Source: Lysinibacillus sphaericus (GTDB lineage: Bacteria > Bacillota > Bacilli > Bacillales_A > Planococcaceae). Taken from it: a DNA stretch of 64,000 bases. The notes below the pieces were generated by a model, which was not told where the DNA came from, searched no databases, and worked only from the letters and a program-made list of their open reading frames with translations. The position numbers and the translations under genes are program-made. This document shows, in pieces, positions 8,867 through 18,771 of this stretch. Position 1 is the first letter of the stretch, and every line of letters begins with the position of its first letter. Where the stretch lies: the NCBI RefSeq assembly GCF_006864135.1, contig NZ_SADV01000009.1:62001-126000 (forward strand). The letters are read 5' to 3'.

Positions 8867-9468
8867 TTCAATTTTTTTGTATTTACTTCTCTTAAAAAGT
8901 ATAAATGAACTAAGTCGCTTGCTAACTCGCATGGCTGTTTTTTTTGTTCAAGTAAATTTGTTAATATTAAACGCTCTAAGGACCCTACAAAACTATCTAC
9001 AACTATGTTTATGTCTGCACAATATGATTGTAATATATGGGCACAATCATAACGATGTATAAGGTGAGTAAATTGCTGTGTAAGTCGAGATTTAACTACA
9101 AGTGACTGCTTAGATTCAAATAATCCAATTTTTGTTAATTTAGGGTTATCAATTATGTAAACGAATAACATTTGTATTTTTTGCTTTAGCTCTGTAACAA
9201 AGCCTTCTAATCCCTCTTCACCTTCTACTGATTGTTTACTCATAATTTCATCAAACCCATGCTGAAATCGTTTATTCAGATTGGTGTAGAGAGCATCCTT
9301 ACTTTCAAAATATAAATAAAAAGTTGGCTGTGTTACATTCGCGGCTTTTACAATGTCACTAATCTTTGTATCATGATACCCTTTTTCAGAAAATAACTCT
9401 AAAGCCTTTTCAAGCAATAATTGTTTACTTCGTTCACCATTTGAATTAACCTTCCTACCTCTTGCCAT
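8839..9468 (-). CDS. TetR/AcrR-family transcriptional regulator
   Basis: A 209-residue regulator. The N-terminal helix-turn-helix (about residues 15-60) has the family pattern LFSEKGYHDTKISDIVKAAN followed by VTQPTFYLYFESKDALY. The C-terminal helical ligand-binding part is not specific enough to name an effector. ATG at 9468 is chosen over a GTG at 9477 because AAGGTGGG sits 5-6 bases before it. The gene is convergent with the S41 protease. There is no divergent efflux gene, so its target is unknown. Confidence 0.87.
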   Translation of the reverse strand: MARGRKVNSNGERSKQLLLEKALELFSEKGYHDTKISDIVKAANVTQPTFYLYFESKDALYTNLNKRFQHGFDEIMSKQSVEGEEGLEGFVTELKQKIQMLFVYIIDNPKLTKIGLFESKQSLVVKSRLTQQFTHLIHRYDCAHILQSYCADINIVVDSFVGSLERLILTNLLEQKKQPCELASDLVHLYFLREVNTKKLNENSSHHIR

Positions 9469-9673
9469 ACTTCCCACCTTATCTAATTTGTAGTAGTCAT
9501 AGTCCTTTAGGCATCACTGAAATAATGCCAATTTATCCATATGTTCATAAAAAATACCACTATTAATAAAACTAATTATAATACAGCTCCTATTTTTTCA
9601 CTATAAAATATTATAAATATAACAAGTTTTTTGCAGATAGTGCTTATAATGTCCAATCGAGTTTTGACAAAAA

Positions 9674-9819
9674 CAGGTGTGTTAATGACCTTTTTTCCAC
9701 TCGATTTAAATAGAGGACACTGCTATCCACTAAAGGCTACTCGCTTTTCCACTGGGGCCTAATGGGAGCACCTTAGTAAAATTCCTTATCGAACAACAAT
9801 AAGCATATCAACACACCTG
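9674..9819. repeat. Short non-coding element with terminal inverted repeats
   Basis: CAGGTGTGTT at the left end is answered by AACACACCTG at the right end, enclosing about 146 bases without a plausible reading frame. It lies in the 395-base gap between tetR and the flippase terminator. The shape is MITE-like, but no second copy is in the window, so a large imperfect RNA hairpin is an alternative. Confidence 0.4.
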
Positions 9820-9825
9820 AAAAAT

Positions 9826-9868
9826 AAAAAAAGTGGGTATCCAGTGCTTTCTAAGATACCCACTTTTC
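9826..9868 (-). terminator. Terminator of the polysaccharide operon
   Basis: AAGTGGGTATC and GATACCCACTT form a perfect stem just after the flippase stop, with an A-run on the plus strand that reads as a T-run on minus. Confidence 0.88.
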
Positions 9869-9872
9869 CCCA

Positions 9873-11402
9873 TTATTTTAAATATTTCCGTTTTAGTTTA
9901 TCACTAAATTCTTTTACTTCTTTCACGCCAAATAATAAGTACGAGCCAACAACTACTGCACTAAAAATAACAAGGCCTACAATAAAAGTTATCCATATGT
10001 TGTCAAATACTAAAAACTTGCTTGAAAAATACAAAACAATCGTGATAATAATCATTGGCGGAACTGATCTGAAAAATTGCAGCTCTTTGCTAAAAATCCC
10101 CATTTTCAAGTCATATTTATAGGCTGCATAAATAATTAGCATAATAAAGTTTGTTACTGAACTCACTAATGTACCCCATGCAATTGCTTCTGCTCCACAC
10201 TTATCAACAAGTAACATAATAACGGCAATGTTAATAACAAATACATTTATTAAGCTGAAGATAACAGGTGCCATTGAGTCACCCTTTGCATAATAAAAGC
10301 GCGTTATATACCCGTTTGCAGCTAAAAAATACATCGATAAACAGAAGATTGCCAGTACTGGTGTAGTAATTGCAGTTGAAATTGCATCAAAATTACCACG
10401 TTCATAAACAACCTGCACAAGATTCTCTGCATAAAAATATGAGTAGACTGTTACAGGATAAAGTAACAACAATAGATAATGTAGCCCTTTTGAGTATAAG
10501 CTTTTAATGGAAGTAAGGTCATTCTCTGCTTCTTTTTGACTCAAAATTGGAAAGATAACTGTCGTTACTGCTGTAATTAAAATTGCTTGCGGGAATTGCA
10601 TAAGTCTTGAGGCATAGTTTACAGCAGCTACTGCCCCTTCAGATAACATTCCTGCAAAAACACGCTGTAATAATGCATAAATTTGAATGGTTGCCCCACC
10701 GAGCATAATCGGTAAAGTCATTATCCACAATTGCTTTGATGCAATATTTCGTTCAAATGAAAAACCAACCTTAAATGAATCCAACTTACGATATCCAATA
10801 ATCAGGAAATATACCATTATTGCTGCACTGACTAATGCACTAATACCATATCCAATTGGACCGATAAAATAGGCTAAACCTACAGCAATCACTAAAAAGA
10901 TTGCATTATAAATTAAAATTGCAAAGCTAGACAAATGGAATTTTTGATTTGCGTTTAGCAATCCACTATACCATGAGGACAATACGAGTAAAATTGACGA
11001 AGGCATCATCCAATAATATAGATTTTTAGCTAAATCTAACTCACTTTGACTAAACGTCTTTTTATTTTTACTTTGGTTAAACATCTCCATAATAGGGTTA
11101 GTAAACGCTAACATTAGAATTGTCATTATTGAAACCGTTAACAAGACAATTGTGAAGGACTGTTTAACAAATAGCGCACGATCCGTTGTTTCCCGATTAT
11201 AAATTGAGATAACAGCAGTAGTAAATGCACCACCTACGACTAGATATAAAAAGTTTGGAATTGTGTAAGCTGTGAAAATACTATCAGCAATATGGGTACT
11301 TCCATAGTAGTATCCGATAATCATTTCACGTAAAAATCCGAATACACGGGCCACGACATTAATAATCGCAACTGCCCCAACTATTTTTATAAATTTATTC
11401 AT
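9873..11402 (-). CDS. MurJ/MviN-family lipid-linked saccharide flippase
   Basis: A 509-residue polytopic protein with about 14 hydrophobic segments. The N-terminus VARVFGFLREMIIGYYYG is the signature of the MurJ/MviN branch of the MOP superfamily, which flips undecaprenyl-linked sugars across the membrane. It is the last gene of a three-gene operon; its ATG overlaps the stop of the glycosyltransferase (ATGA, 11399-11402). The operon context (pyruvyl transferase and GT4) suggests it may move a lipid-linked SCWP precursor rather than lipid II, but a lipid II role cannot be excluded. A terminator follows directly. Confidence 0.85.
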   Translation of the reverse strand: MNKFIKIVGAVAIINVVARVFGFLREMIIGYYYGSTHIADSIFTAYTIPNFLYLVVGGAFTTAVISIYNRETTDRALFVKQSFTIVLLTVSIMTILMLAFTNPIMEMFNQSKNKKTFSQSELDLAKNLYYWMMPSSILLVLSSWYSGLLNANQKFHLSSFAILIYNAIFLVIAVGLAYFIGPIGYGISALVSAAIMVYFLIIGYRKLDSFKVGFSFERNIASKQLWIMTLPIMLGGATIQIYALLQRVFAGMLSEGAVAAVNYASRLMQFPQAILITAVTTVIFPILSQKEAENDLTSIKSLYSKGLHYLLLLLYPVTVYSYFYAENLVQVVYERGNFDAISTAITTPVLAIFCLSMYFLAANGYITRFYYAKGDSMAPVIFSLINVFVINIAVIMLLVDKCGAEAIAWGTLVSSVTNFIMLIIYAAYKYDLKMGIFSKELQFFRSVPPMIIITIVLYFSSKFLVFDNIWITFIVGLVIFSAVVVGSYLLFGVKEVKEFSDKLKRKYLK

Positions 11403-12499
11403 AGGCCATCCCTACCTTCAATGGCCGACTTATAAATATCTATACAACGAGCTGTTATATTTTTTTCATCGTGAATGTTTAATACTTCGTTGATCGCTTC
11501 ACGATTCATATATTGTTCTTTTGGCGTGTTCACGGCACGCAGCATCTCCTCAGATAAAACCATCGCATTTTCGGGCTCCACTAAATGCCCTGCGCCCTCT
11601 CCAAGCAAAGATACAAGTCCGCCTACATTTGAAGCAATAACAGGTGTATCTGTCGCTAATGCCTCTAATGCCACTAATCCAAAACCTTCTAAATGGGATG
11701 GTAATACAAAGACATCACTTGCTTGGAACCACTTTACTAGTTCTTGTTGTTTTAGTGGATCTATAAATTTGACGTCTTCACTGATTAATGGTTGCAATGA
11801 TTGGAAAAATGCCTGGTCTCTTCTAGAACCTACAATATTTAACTCTAAAGGCCGAGATACTTTTGTTTTTAACATTTGGAAAGCCTGTAACAGCTCTTCA
11901 ACGCCCTTTTGTTTTATAACATTTCCTACAAATAAAAATCTGAATGGCTCAGTAGCTAATTGCAGTTCTTTGCACACTGCCACTTGATTTCCTTTTGTGA
12001 AAACCTCACGATTAACACCCATGCTAACGACAGAGATTTTACCTTTTTCAATCCCAAAATCTTGTTCAATTTGTTGAGCTAAGACAGGACCTACTGCGAT
12101 AATATGTTCACTTTCACGTAAAATACTCTCTGTCCAATTGCGAATTCTTGCGTTCTTCTTCGCCATGCGCTCAATATCACCACCATGAGCAGTAACGATA
12201 AATGGTATACCAAACATTTTCTTTAATAGGAGCGACAGCATACCAGATGGAAACACATAATGTGCATGTGTGACATCAATAGACTTTCTGTTTTTTAAGC
12301 CTTTCATCAATGTCGATAAACCCCATTTTGTATATTTCATAATGGTGTTCTTCTTACCGGTTGCCGGATTAGTATTTACAGATATATCTACGTCTAGTCC
12401 TGCTTTTTCAAGAGCAGTGACTTGGTTTTTCACAAAAATACCGAATGATAAATGATCAGATGTTGGATACATATTACTAATGACGAGTATTTTTTTCAT
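11399..12499 (-). CDS. GT4-family glycosyltransferase
   Basis: A 366-residue GT-B fold glycosyltransferase. The N-terminal part has the GT4 acceptor-domain style (ILVISNMYPTSDHLSFGIFV, then VTAHGGDIERMAKK). The donor domain has FRFLFVGNVIKQKGVEELL and the nucleotide-sugar motif FVLPSHLEGFGLVALEALA (about residues 265-285) with the EGFGLVALE segment typical of the family. It is joined to both neighbours by 4-base ATGA overlaps, indicating translational coupling. It probably adds a sugar to the growing undecaprenyl-linked polymer at the cytoplasmic face. Donor and acceptor cannot be read from sequence. Confidence 0.88.
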   Translation of the reverse strand: MKKILVISNMYPTSDHLSFGIFVKNQVTALEKAGLDVDISVNTNPATGKKNTIMKYTKWGLSTLMKGLKNRKSIDVTHAHYVFPSGMLSLLLKKMFGIPFIVTAHGGDIERMAKKNARIRNWTESILRESEHIIAVGPVLAQQIEQDFGIEKGKISVVSMGVNREVFTKGNQVAVCKELQLATEPFRFLFVGNVIKQKGVEELLQAFQMLKTKVSRPLELNIVGSRRDQAFFQSLQPLISEDVKFIDPLKQQELVKWFQASDVFVLPSHLEGFGLVALEALATDTPVIASNVGGLVSLLGEGAGHLVEPENAMVLSEEMLRAVNTPKEQYMNREAINEVLNIHDEKNITARCIDIYKSAIEGRDGL

Positions 12500-13641
12500 A
12501 GACGTGTCACTGCCTTTTTCATTAATTCCTGACCACGCATGGCCTCTTTATGAATATGGGTAGCAATTTGTTTCGTCTCCGCAATCGACTGGTCCCAATT
12601 ACTACTTAGTTTGCCAACTAATGTGGCTAGAGCCTTCACATCATCCTCTATATCCTGCATTTGTAAGCAACGATCTGATACGCCTACAAAGGACATAAAA
12701 TCTTGTACTTTTGTATGATAGGATATCGCAATAATCGGAGTTTCTGAATTTGTTGCTAAAATAAGCGAGTGCAGACGTGTACCGATAATAATATCCTGTT
12801 CCTCAGTTACATCAAGTAATCGCTCCGGCACCAAATTTTCATCAATAATTTTTGTGTGTGCACGTTGTTGCATTTTTTTCTGAATATCCTTCGTCACAGT
12901 GACGTCCTGCGGGTATTTTGTGGCAAAGAATGTAATTTCGACATTATGCTCAGAGATTACATGATCTAAATTTTTCGCCATACCTGTAACATACGCATCA
13001 TATTTTTCAACATTTCCTTCTGGCCAATAGTTTGCATTATAGTACGGAACCGCTGATACACCTATTTTAATTGGTTTTTCGGCGTAATGTTGACGATCAC
13101 CTTTTAATGTAAATGCAGGATCACCAATAATATCTATTGGCTTTTTCACCCCAATACTTTGCAAAAGCTTTTTAGACTGGGGATCACGTACAGAGATATT
13201 TGCTGCATAACGACACATTGCGCGAATACTAATTTTCCCAGAAATCGTATCAAGTGGTCCAGCGCCACATCCGTAAATAATGTAGGGAACATTACTTTGC
13301 TTTGCCATCATTGCATACGCTCCATACAGGTGAGCCTCACGTTTATAAAAATCCATTAAAATACCACCACCACCAATGATGAGGAGGTCAAATGTTGATA
13401 CATATTGTTTATTATTTTTATAGGTATGGATAAACGTTTTAAATAAATTACTCTTCCTGTAATACAATGGATAGCTATGTACCCCATAACGTTCGGATGT
13501 TTGTTGTGTGTTATTACTAAAAACGGTAATGTCATCATTAGTTACCGAAAATGTTTGTTTTACTTGTTGAAGAATGCCGTATAATATTGATTCATCACCA
13601 TTATTATCATTGCCGTAATTCCCCACAATGCCTATTTTCAT
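12496..13641 (-). CDS. csaB: Polysaccharide pyruvyl transferase, CsaB-like
   Basis: A 381-residue member of the polysaccharide pyruvyl transferase family, opening with KIGIVGNYGNDNNGDESILY, in the family's characteristic N-terminal position. The C-terminal half has IIGTRLHSLILATNSETPII, the conserved RLHSLILA segment of the family. CsaB adds a ketal-linked pyruvate from phosphoenolpyruvate to ManNAc in the SCWP, and that group is what SLH domains recognise. With some ten SLH proteins encoded downstream, this role is very plausible. The N-terminus is closer to WcaK-like members than the Bacillus anthracis CsaB I remember, so the symbol is a functional inference. It is the first gene of a three-gene coupled operon with AAAGGATG before the ATG. 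Confidence 0.82.
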   Translation of the reverse strand: MKIGIVGNYGNDNNGDESILYGILQQVKQTFSVTNDDITVFSNNTQQTSERYGVHSYPLYYRKSNLFKTFIHTYKNNKQYVSTFDLLIIGGGGILMDFYKREAHLYGAYAMMAKQSNVPYIIYGCGAGPLDTISGKISIRAMCRYAANISVRDPQSKKLLQSIGVKKPIDIIGDPAFTLKGDRQHYAEKPIKIGVSAVPYYNANYWPEGNVEKYDAYVTGMAKNLDHVISEHNVEITFFATKYPQDVTVTKDIQKKMQQRAHTKIIDENLVPERLLDVTEEQDIIIGTRLHSLILATNSETPIIAISYHTKVQDFMSFVGVSDRCLQMQDIEDDVKALATLVGKLSSNWDQSIAETKQIATHIHKEAMRGQELMKKAVTRL

Positions 13642-13782
13642 TAAAAAACATCCTTTTACTTTTTAATACTGAGATTATACCACAATTGCACATTTACGTT
13701 CTTTTAAAAATAGTAAATATAAGATGAGCTTCAAAAGTTGCTACTAATCTTGTGATATGTTCGCTCATCAACATAACGTAAG

Positions 13783-13840
13783 GTTGATTTCCGTTGCGGC
13801 TAGGCGCTTCCTTAGAGCGTCCGTTGAGCCGTTAATCAAC
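13783..13840. repeat. Miniature palindromic relative of the ~300-bp MITE-like elements
   Basis: It starts GTTGATTTCCGTTGCGGCT and ends AGCCGTTAATCAAC, so the ends pair (GTTGATT/AATCAAC, CGGCT/AGCCG). The interior GGCGCTTCC...GCGTCCGTTGAGCC matches the left part of the element at 20240-20515. It looks like an internally deleted copy. It lies in the 346-base gap before the operon start of csaB. Confidence 0.65.
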
Positions 13841-13915
13841 TTATACGGTTTCAATAAATATCAATTAAATATTTAATTGCAAGGTCCCAATCAATAACCT
13901 TTTTATTTAAAAGAG

Positions 13916-13957
13916 AAAAATAGCAAACTAGGTAACACGACTAGTTTGCTATTTTTT
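13916..13957 (-). terminator. Terminator of the glycosidase-SLH gene
   Basis: AAATAGCAAACTAG and CTAGTTTGCTATTT form a 14-base stem 30 bases after the stop of the 13988-16249 gene, with flanking A- and T-runs. Confidence 0.85.
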
Positions 13958-13987
13958 AAATGCTAAGCCATTCTTTAAGGACGACAA

Positions 13988-16249
13988 TTATTGATTAATT
14001 GCTCTATAAAGGAATAATCCGAAATGAGCGCGACTAATCGCTTCATCTGGCTTAAAGGTGTTATCACCATAACCAGTTGTAATTTTGTTTGCAGCTAACT
14101 GTTGAACATATGTGTATGCCCAATAATCCTTCGATACATCTTTAAAGTTAGTGCTGCTTGTTCCTTTTAGATTATAAGCTAAAGCTACAACCTTCGCCAT
14201 TTGTGCACGAGTTAAAGTAGCATCAGGATCAAAGACATTATTGCCCTTACCGCTCATAATGCCAGACTCAACTACAGCTGCGATTTGTTTATAATATATG
14301 TGATTCGCAGGAATATCCTTAAAGCCTGGATTTTTGACGTTTGATGTTTTTAAATCCAGTGCGCGACTAATAATAACTGCTGCATGTGCACGTGTAAGTT
14401 TGTCATTTGGTCTAAATGTGCCATCTGGATGACCTGTAATAATATTATTTTTTGTTAAATACTCAATTTCTTTATAGTACACATAGTTACTTGGAATATC
14501 TTTAAACAACTCAGCTTGTGCTACAGTTACAGCAGCCTCTACACGTTTTGTTCCTAAAGTCGCTACTACTTTACCAGTAGCACCTGGGTTTTTAGCTGTA
14601 AACTTACCATCACTAGTGATCGTACCGATATTACCTTCTACAGACCATTTCACCTGTGATGCATTGTAAACTAGCGGTTTGCCACCGTCATCCTTTGCAT
14701 CCATAGTAAATTTAACAGTTTCGCCTGCTCCTACTGTTTTTGACTTTGGTGCAATGTCCATTGTTGCTGGAGCATCTACTACTTTCACTTGGAATGATTC
14801 AACAGGTGTGCCATCGTGGTTGATGATAATGCGATCATTGGCAGCTGTCGTTGAAGTATAGTTCAAGCCGTTAACTTTTAAAGTATTATTCTCAGATGTT
14901 AGCGATACATGACCGTCTAATGGTAGCGCATTATAGTTTTCATCTAAAATATATTGTACTGCTATACTAGACGAAGCACCTGCTAAAAGAGTTGCATAGC
15001 TTGTACTATTCGTATATTTAATATATTTTCCTTTGCCAGTTGGTGCCGTACTTACGGCTTGTAATGTTGCGGACACAAGACGTTGCGCATTGCCTGCATT
15101 TAATGGTAGGTTCGCTAATACGACATTATTATTACCGTAATTTCGAATACCCATCGTTGTTGAGCCGCCACCATCTAAGTTAATTGCTCGATCAACACCA
15201 AGCGACACTAAATAGTTCGCAAGTTGAACCATATTCATCCCTGCGCTATGTTTCTGTTTTCCATCAACCGTAATAAAGTGAACTGTTTTTCCATTATTAC
15301 TTGTCGCCACAATAGTACGTGCTGTAACCTCTGTTGCACGCTTACTAGATGTGCTCATCATAATGTAAGGTTTATTATCTTTTACTAAATACGGACCACT
15401 TGCCATGATAAATTTTGCATCCTGCCATTGCTTATCAATAGCGAAGTTAACACTCAACTCATCTCCAACTGCAATTTGGTTTAGCTTACTGTGCCAATCC
15501 CCACCTTGTAATGATACGACAAAGCCAGTTGAAGGGATGGATATTTTTTCTTTTGATCCATAAGGTGTAATTTGTGTAACTTTACCTGTCAATGTTTGAC
15601 CAAATTTATTTTCAGTAATCGGAGCTCCTGTATCTACTACGATTTCAAAACCATATTCATTTGTATTTGTTGTTTTACTATAAAATTGTGGTGTGTAAAC
15701 AATCCCTTCATATATATTACGTGCACGATTCATCCCTGTCATTTTATAGTCTTTACCTTTGTGAGAAAGGGTTACATTAAAATCAAAATAGTCAATGACA
15801 CCACTGCCATCTGGAGAAACACCAAAAGCTGTAGGGACATTCATATATTCATCGGAGCCGTTTGAAACAGCACCACCGTTTAAAATAACATTATCTTTAC
15901 TTAGTAAAAATAATGGGAAACCTGCTGACATATCGAAGAAACTTGCATTAATAGCACCAACTACACGATTCCCCTCGCGTGAATTACGATTAGCATTTGC
16001 TACTGTCGATTCTCTGCCATTGACATTCGCGGGCATACCTAATTGTACTTCCGTCGTTTCGTCTACATTAATAGCAAGATGATTAATAGAATTTGTTTTG
16101 GTACTGCTGTATGTATATTGTTTATACTGCACACCATGTGACAATTTATATTCCTTTTTGACCGTTTGGGCAGCATAGGCATTTAACGGACTAACAACCA
16201 TTGACAATAATACAACTAGAACTAGTAAATTTTTCGCTATTTTTTTCAT
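13988..16249 (-). CDS. Secreted phosphodiester glycosidase (NAGPA domain) with three C-terminal SLH domains
   Basis: A 753-residue precursor. Signal peptide: MKKIAKNLL plus hydrophobic stretch, cleaved near NAYAA. Residues ~90-405 match the phosphodiester glycosidase (NAGPA/DUF2233) fold: VVGAINASFFD, KTVHFITVDGKQ and the hallmark INLDGGGSTTM (about 370). Such domains cleave sugar-phosphodiester links and occur in enzymes acting on teichoic-type polymers. A Big2-like Ig domain (about 495-580) precedes three SLH domains (about 583-753) with HPDGTFRPNDKLTRAHAAV-type motifs. The SLH domains would hold it on the pyruvylated SCWP. It is monocistronic, with its own terminator. The substrate is unknown; wall or capsule polymers are inferred. 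Confidence 0.87.
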   Translation of the reverse strand: MKKIAKNLLVLVVLLSMVVSPLNAYAAQTVKKEYKLSHGVQYKQYTYSSTKTNSINHLAINVDETTEVQLGMPANVNGRESTVANANRNSREGNRVVGAINASFFDMSAGFPLFLLSKDNVILNGGAVSNGSDEYMNVPTAFGVSPDGSGVIDYFDFNVTLSHKGKDYKMTGMNRARNIYEGIVYTPQFYSKTTNTNEYGFEIVVDTGAPITENKFGQTLTGKVTQITPYGSKEKISIPSTGFVVSLQGGDWHSKLNQIAVGDELSVNFAIDKQWQDAKFIMASGPYLVKDNKPYIMMSTSSKRATEVTARTIVATSNNGKTVHFITVDGKQKHSAGMNMVQLANYLVSLGVDRAINLDGGGSTTMGIRNYGNNNVVLANLPLNAGNAQRLVSATLQAVSTAPTGKGKYIKYTNSTSYATLLAGASSSIAVQYILDENYNALPLDGHVSLTSENNTLKVNGLNYTSTTAANDRIIINHDGTPVESFQVKVVDAPATMDIAPKSKTVGAGETVKFTMDAKDDGGKPLVYNASQVKWSVEGNIGTITSDGKFTAKNPGATGKVVATLGTKRVEAAVTVAQAELFKDIPSNYVYYKEIEYLTKNNIITGHPDGTFRPNDKLTRAHAAVIISRALDLKTSNVKNPGFKDIPANHIYYKQIAAVVESGIMSGKGNNVFDPDATLTRAQMAKVVALAYNLKGTSSTNFKDVSKDYWAYTYVQQLAANKITTGYGDNTFKPDEAISRAHFGLFLYRAINQ

Positions 16250-16486
16250 TTTTTTGCGCTCCTGAATAAAATGGAGCCTTCAACTCTCCCTTCACATGTT
16301 TTACTTCTACAACACTATCAAAAATATGACAAAATATCCATGGAACATTTATGCTATTTTCCAGTTTTATATGAATTGTCATGAAAACTATTTATATAGT
16401 CTCATTTTATGATTTTTCTAACATTTGACCCTTATCGTTACTCTATAACTTTGGTAAAATGATGTAGAAGTCTAGGAGGGTATAAT

Positions 16487-18562
16487 ATGAAAAAACTATC
16501 AATCATCGCTTTGCTCATGACAGTAATCGGCATGCTTTTTTGGCAACCTCAACTGGCATCTGCTGATGAACTAACAGGGCATTCACATGAACCGGGTCTT
16601 CGTTATTTAATTTCCAAAAATGCATTAATAAAAGATGCAAAAGGAAGTTATCGTCCAGATGCCAATGTGACACGCGGAGAGTTTGCTTCTTATTTAACTA
16701 AAGCCATGAATCTTGAAGCGACTAGCGACATAGTCTTTAAAGATGTCCCAGATACATATGTACATGCAAAGGATATTAAGCTTGCTGCTTCAGCTGGCAT
16801 TATTACAGGTTACGGAGATGGTTCATTTAAGCCTAATGCCGCTGTTTCAAGACAGCATATGGCGGTTATGCTTGAGAGAGCTATCGATTATTTAAACATT
16901 CCTAAAGGTACTTCTACTATTACCTTTAAGGACAATGCAGCTATAATAAAAGACTACCGTCAAGCAGTAGCTATAGGTGCAAAACTAGAAATCATTAAAG
17001 GCGATAATGGTTACTTTATGCCTAAAAAAAATGCAACAATTGGACAAGCATCTTCGTTTATTGTCCGTCTAATGCAACTTGCTGGTGATCCAAACGATGG
17101 CAATTCAAACAGTGGTAATACTAACGGTGGCAACACTAGCGGCGGTAATACTAATGGTGGTAATTCAAACGGTGGCAACACTAACGGTGGTAACACTAAC
17201 GGCGGTAATACTAACGATGGCAATACTAACGGCGGCAATACTAACGGTGGTAATTCAAACGGTGGCGATACAAATACCGGATCTTCTAAATATGCTGTTA
17301 AGGAAATTTCAAACGGCACATTAGTTGGTAATCAAGGTTTCTCTACCTTCGAAGCTGCTGAAAAAGCTGTGACAAAAAACACTCAGGTTATTGTCCAAAG
17401 TGATAAAATTGTGAAAATGCCTTCAGGCTATGTTGTTACAAATAATTATGTAGCACTAAAATCTGAAACAATTAATGACTCGCTTGGGGTTGCGGCTAAT
17501 ACAGAAATGGAATACCTCAGCAGTGATGCAACACAAGTAAAAGTTCGATTAGCTGGTCAAGTCGGCTACTTAAAACACGCTGATGTTACATTAATCCCAT
17601 TTTCAATGAGCAAAGGTCGTTCTTACTATGAAAATGTGAATGGTGAAATTAAGCACACACTTTACGATTACAACACAAATAAGTATTCTTCTAGCTATGT
17701 TTTCGGAAAAGCGCCATCATTTATGAAGCAAGGCGAAAAATACTATAGCTGGGACGGTATTTATTTCACAAACGGCAACGGCTCCTCTAAAGGTGAGGCC
17801 TATAACTATTATCAATTTTTACCTGCCCGTGCCCAAACACAATATACGGCACAAGAACTAGATGCTTATATAATGAATAAGCTAGCAGAGGTTGAGAGTA
17901 CAGGAGTTAGCAGTTATAAAGATGCTACAAAGAAAAGTAAGTTAATAGGTTTAGGGAAAACATTGAAAGATGTGGAAGAAAAATCTCAAATTAACGCAAT
18001 GCTTGTTTTGGCACTTGCTCAGCATGAGAGTGCTTATGGCATGAGTAATCAGGCACAAGACTTAAACAACTTATTTGGTTTGTACGTGACTGATACGAAC
18101 CCAAAAAACAAAAAGTTTGATAGTGTAGTTGACAATATCAATGAGCTTGTTGAAAAATTCCTACAGCCAAACTACATTACTCCAGGGGGTTCACCTGGTA
18201 GAAACTTTGCGAATGGTGCAGTAGTAGGTTCAAAAGCTCTTGGCTTTAACGTGAAATACGCTTCTGATCCATACTGGGGCGCAAAAATTGCAGGACACTA
18301 TTACCGTGCTGAAAAAGCATTAGGCTTTAAGGATGCCAAAAATCCATACACAATCGGTATAACAACAACAACCGGCTTAAACGTTCGTACAGGCGCAGCT
18401 ACTAGCTTTAGCCCACTATTCACATATGCACGAAGTGGCATGCCTGTGATCATCACAAGCTCTGCGACAAACGGCTGGTATGAGGTCCTTTCTGATAAAC
18501 TGTATACAGGAAAAGCTTTCGTTAGCAAAGACTATGTACAAGTGATCAATTCAGTAAAATAA
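16487..18562 (+). CDS. SLH-anchored glucosaminidase (GH73-type autolysin) with SH3-like domains
   Basis: A 691-residue precursor with signal peptide (MKKLSIIALLMTVIGML, cleaved near ASADE). Three N-terminal SLH domains (about residues 35-195) are followed by a low-complexity linker of about 60 residues made of GGNTN/GGNSN pentamers. An SH3-like region (about 265-380) comes next. The glucosaminidase domain (about 440-610) contains the catalytic-type glutamate in LAQHESAYGMSNQ. A C-terminal SH3 domain begins at TTGLNVRTGAAT. The family cleaves GlcNAc-MurNAc bonds in peptidoglycan. AGGAGGG precedes the ATG. It is divergent from the glycosidase gene and probably monocistronic. Placing the SLH domains at the N-terminus differs from the C-terminal layout of its divergent neighbour. 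Confidence 0.9.
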   Translation: MKKLSIIALLMTVIGMLFWQPQLASADELTGHSHEPGLRYLISKNALIKDAKGSYRPDANVTRGEFASYLTKAMNLEATSDIVFKDVPDTYVHAKDIKLAASAGIITGYGDGSFKPNAAVSRQHMAVMLERAIDYLNIPKGTSTITFKDNAAIIKDYRQAVAIGAKLEIIKGDNGYFMPKKNATIGQASSFIVRLMQLAGDPNDGNSNSGNTNGGNTSGGNTNGGNSNGGNTNGGNTNGGNTNDGNTNGGNTNGGNSNGGDTNTGSSKYAVKEISNGTLVGNQGFSTFEAAEKAVTKNTQVIVQSDKIVKMPSGYVVTNNYVALKSETINDSLGVAANTEMEYLSSDATQVKVRLAGQVGYLKHADVTLIPFSMSKGRSYYENVNGEIKHTLYDYNTNKYSSSYVFGKAPSFMKQGEKYYSWDGIYFTNGNGSSKGEAYNYYQFLPARAQTQYTAQELDAYIMNKLAEVESTGVSSYKDATKKSKLIGLGKTLKDVEEKSQINAMLVLALAQHESAYGMSNQAQDLNNLFGLYVTDTNPKNKKFDSVVDNINELVEKFLQPNYITPGGSPGRNFANGAVVGSKALGFNVKYASDPYWGAKIAGHYYRAEKALGFKDAKNPYTIGITTTTGLNVRTGAATSFSPLFTYARSGMPVIITSSATNGWYEVLSDKLYTGKAFVSKDYVQVINSVK
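17093..17280 (+). repeat. In-frame 15-bp repeats coding a GGNTN linker
   Basis: About a dozen tandem 15-base units of the type GGYAAYWCWAAYGGY encode Gly-Gly-Asn-Thr/Ser-Asn. Synonymous variation between units and the unit size (five codons) make length variation likely without frameshift. Confidence 0.85.
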
Positions 18563-18567
18563 AAAAA

Positions 18568-18598
18568 GAAGTCGTCCTATAACGTAGGGCGACTTTTT
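18568..18598 (+). terminator. Terminator of the glucosaminidase gene
   Basis: AAGTCGTCCTA and TAGGGCGACTT form a stem (one mismatch pair) with a T-run, close after the stop codon. Confidence 0.82.
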
Positions 18599-18728
18599 AT
18601 GTTGTTGAAAAGCTATTATGGCAATGTTAAGGTGTCGCATTAAATATAATATGGTTTTTCGGCAAAACAAATGTCATCCAACTTCTGAATTTTATCGACA
18701 TCCACCTGCCTTAGGAACACCCTAATGA

Positions 18729-18768
18729 AAAAGAGATGCCTCAAATAACATTTGAGACATCTCTATTA
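18729..18768 (-). terminator. Terminator of the Wzy-like polymerase gene
   Basis: AGAGATGCCTCAAAT and ATTTGAGACATCTCT pair with one mismatch around a three-base loop, just after the stop of the gene at 18772. Confidence 0.85.
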
Positions 18769-18771
18769 TTG

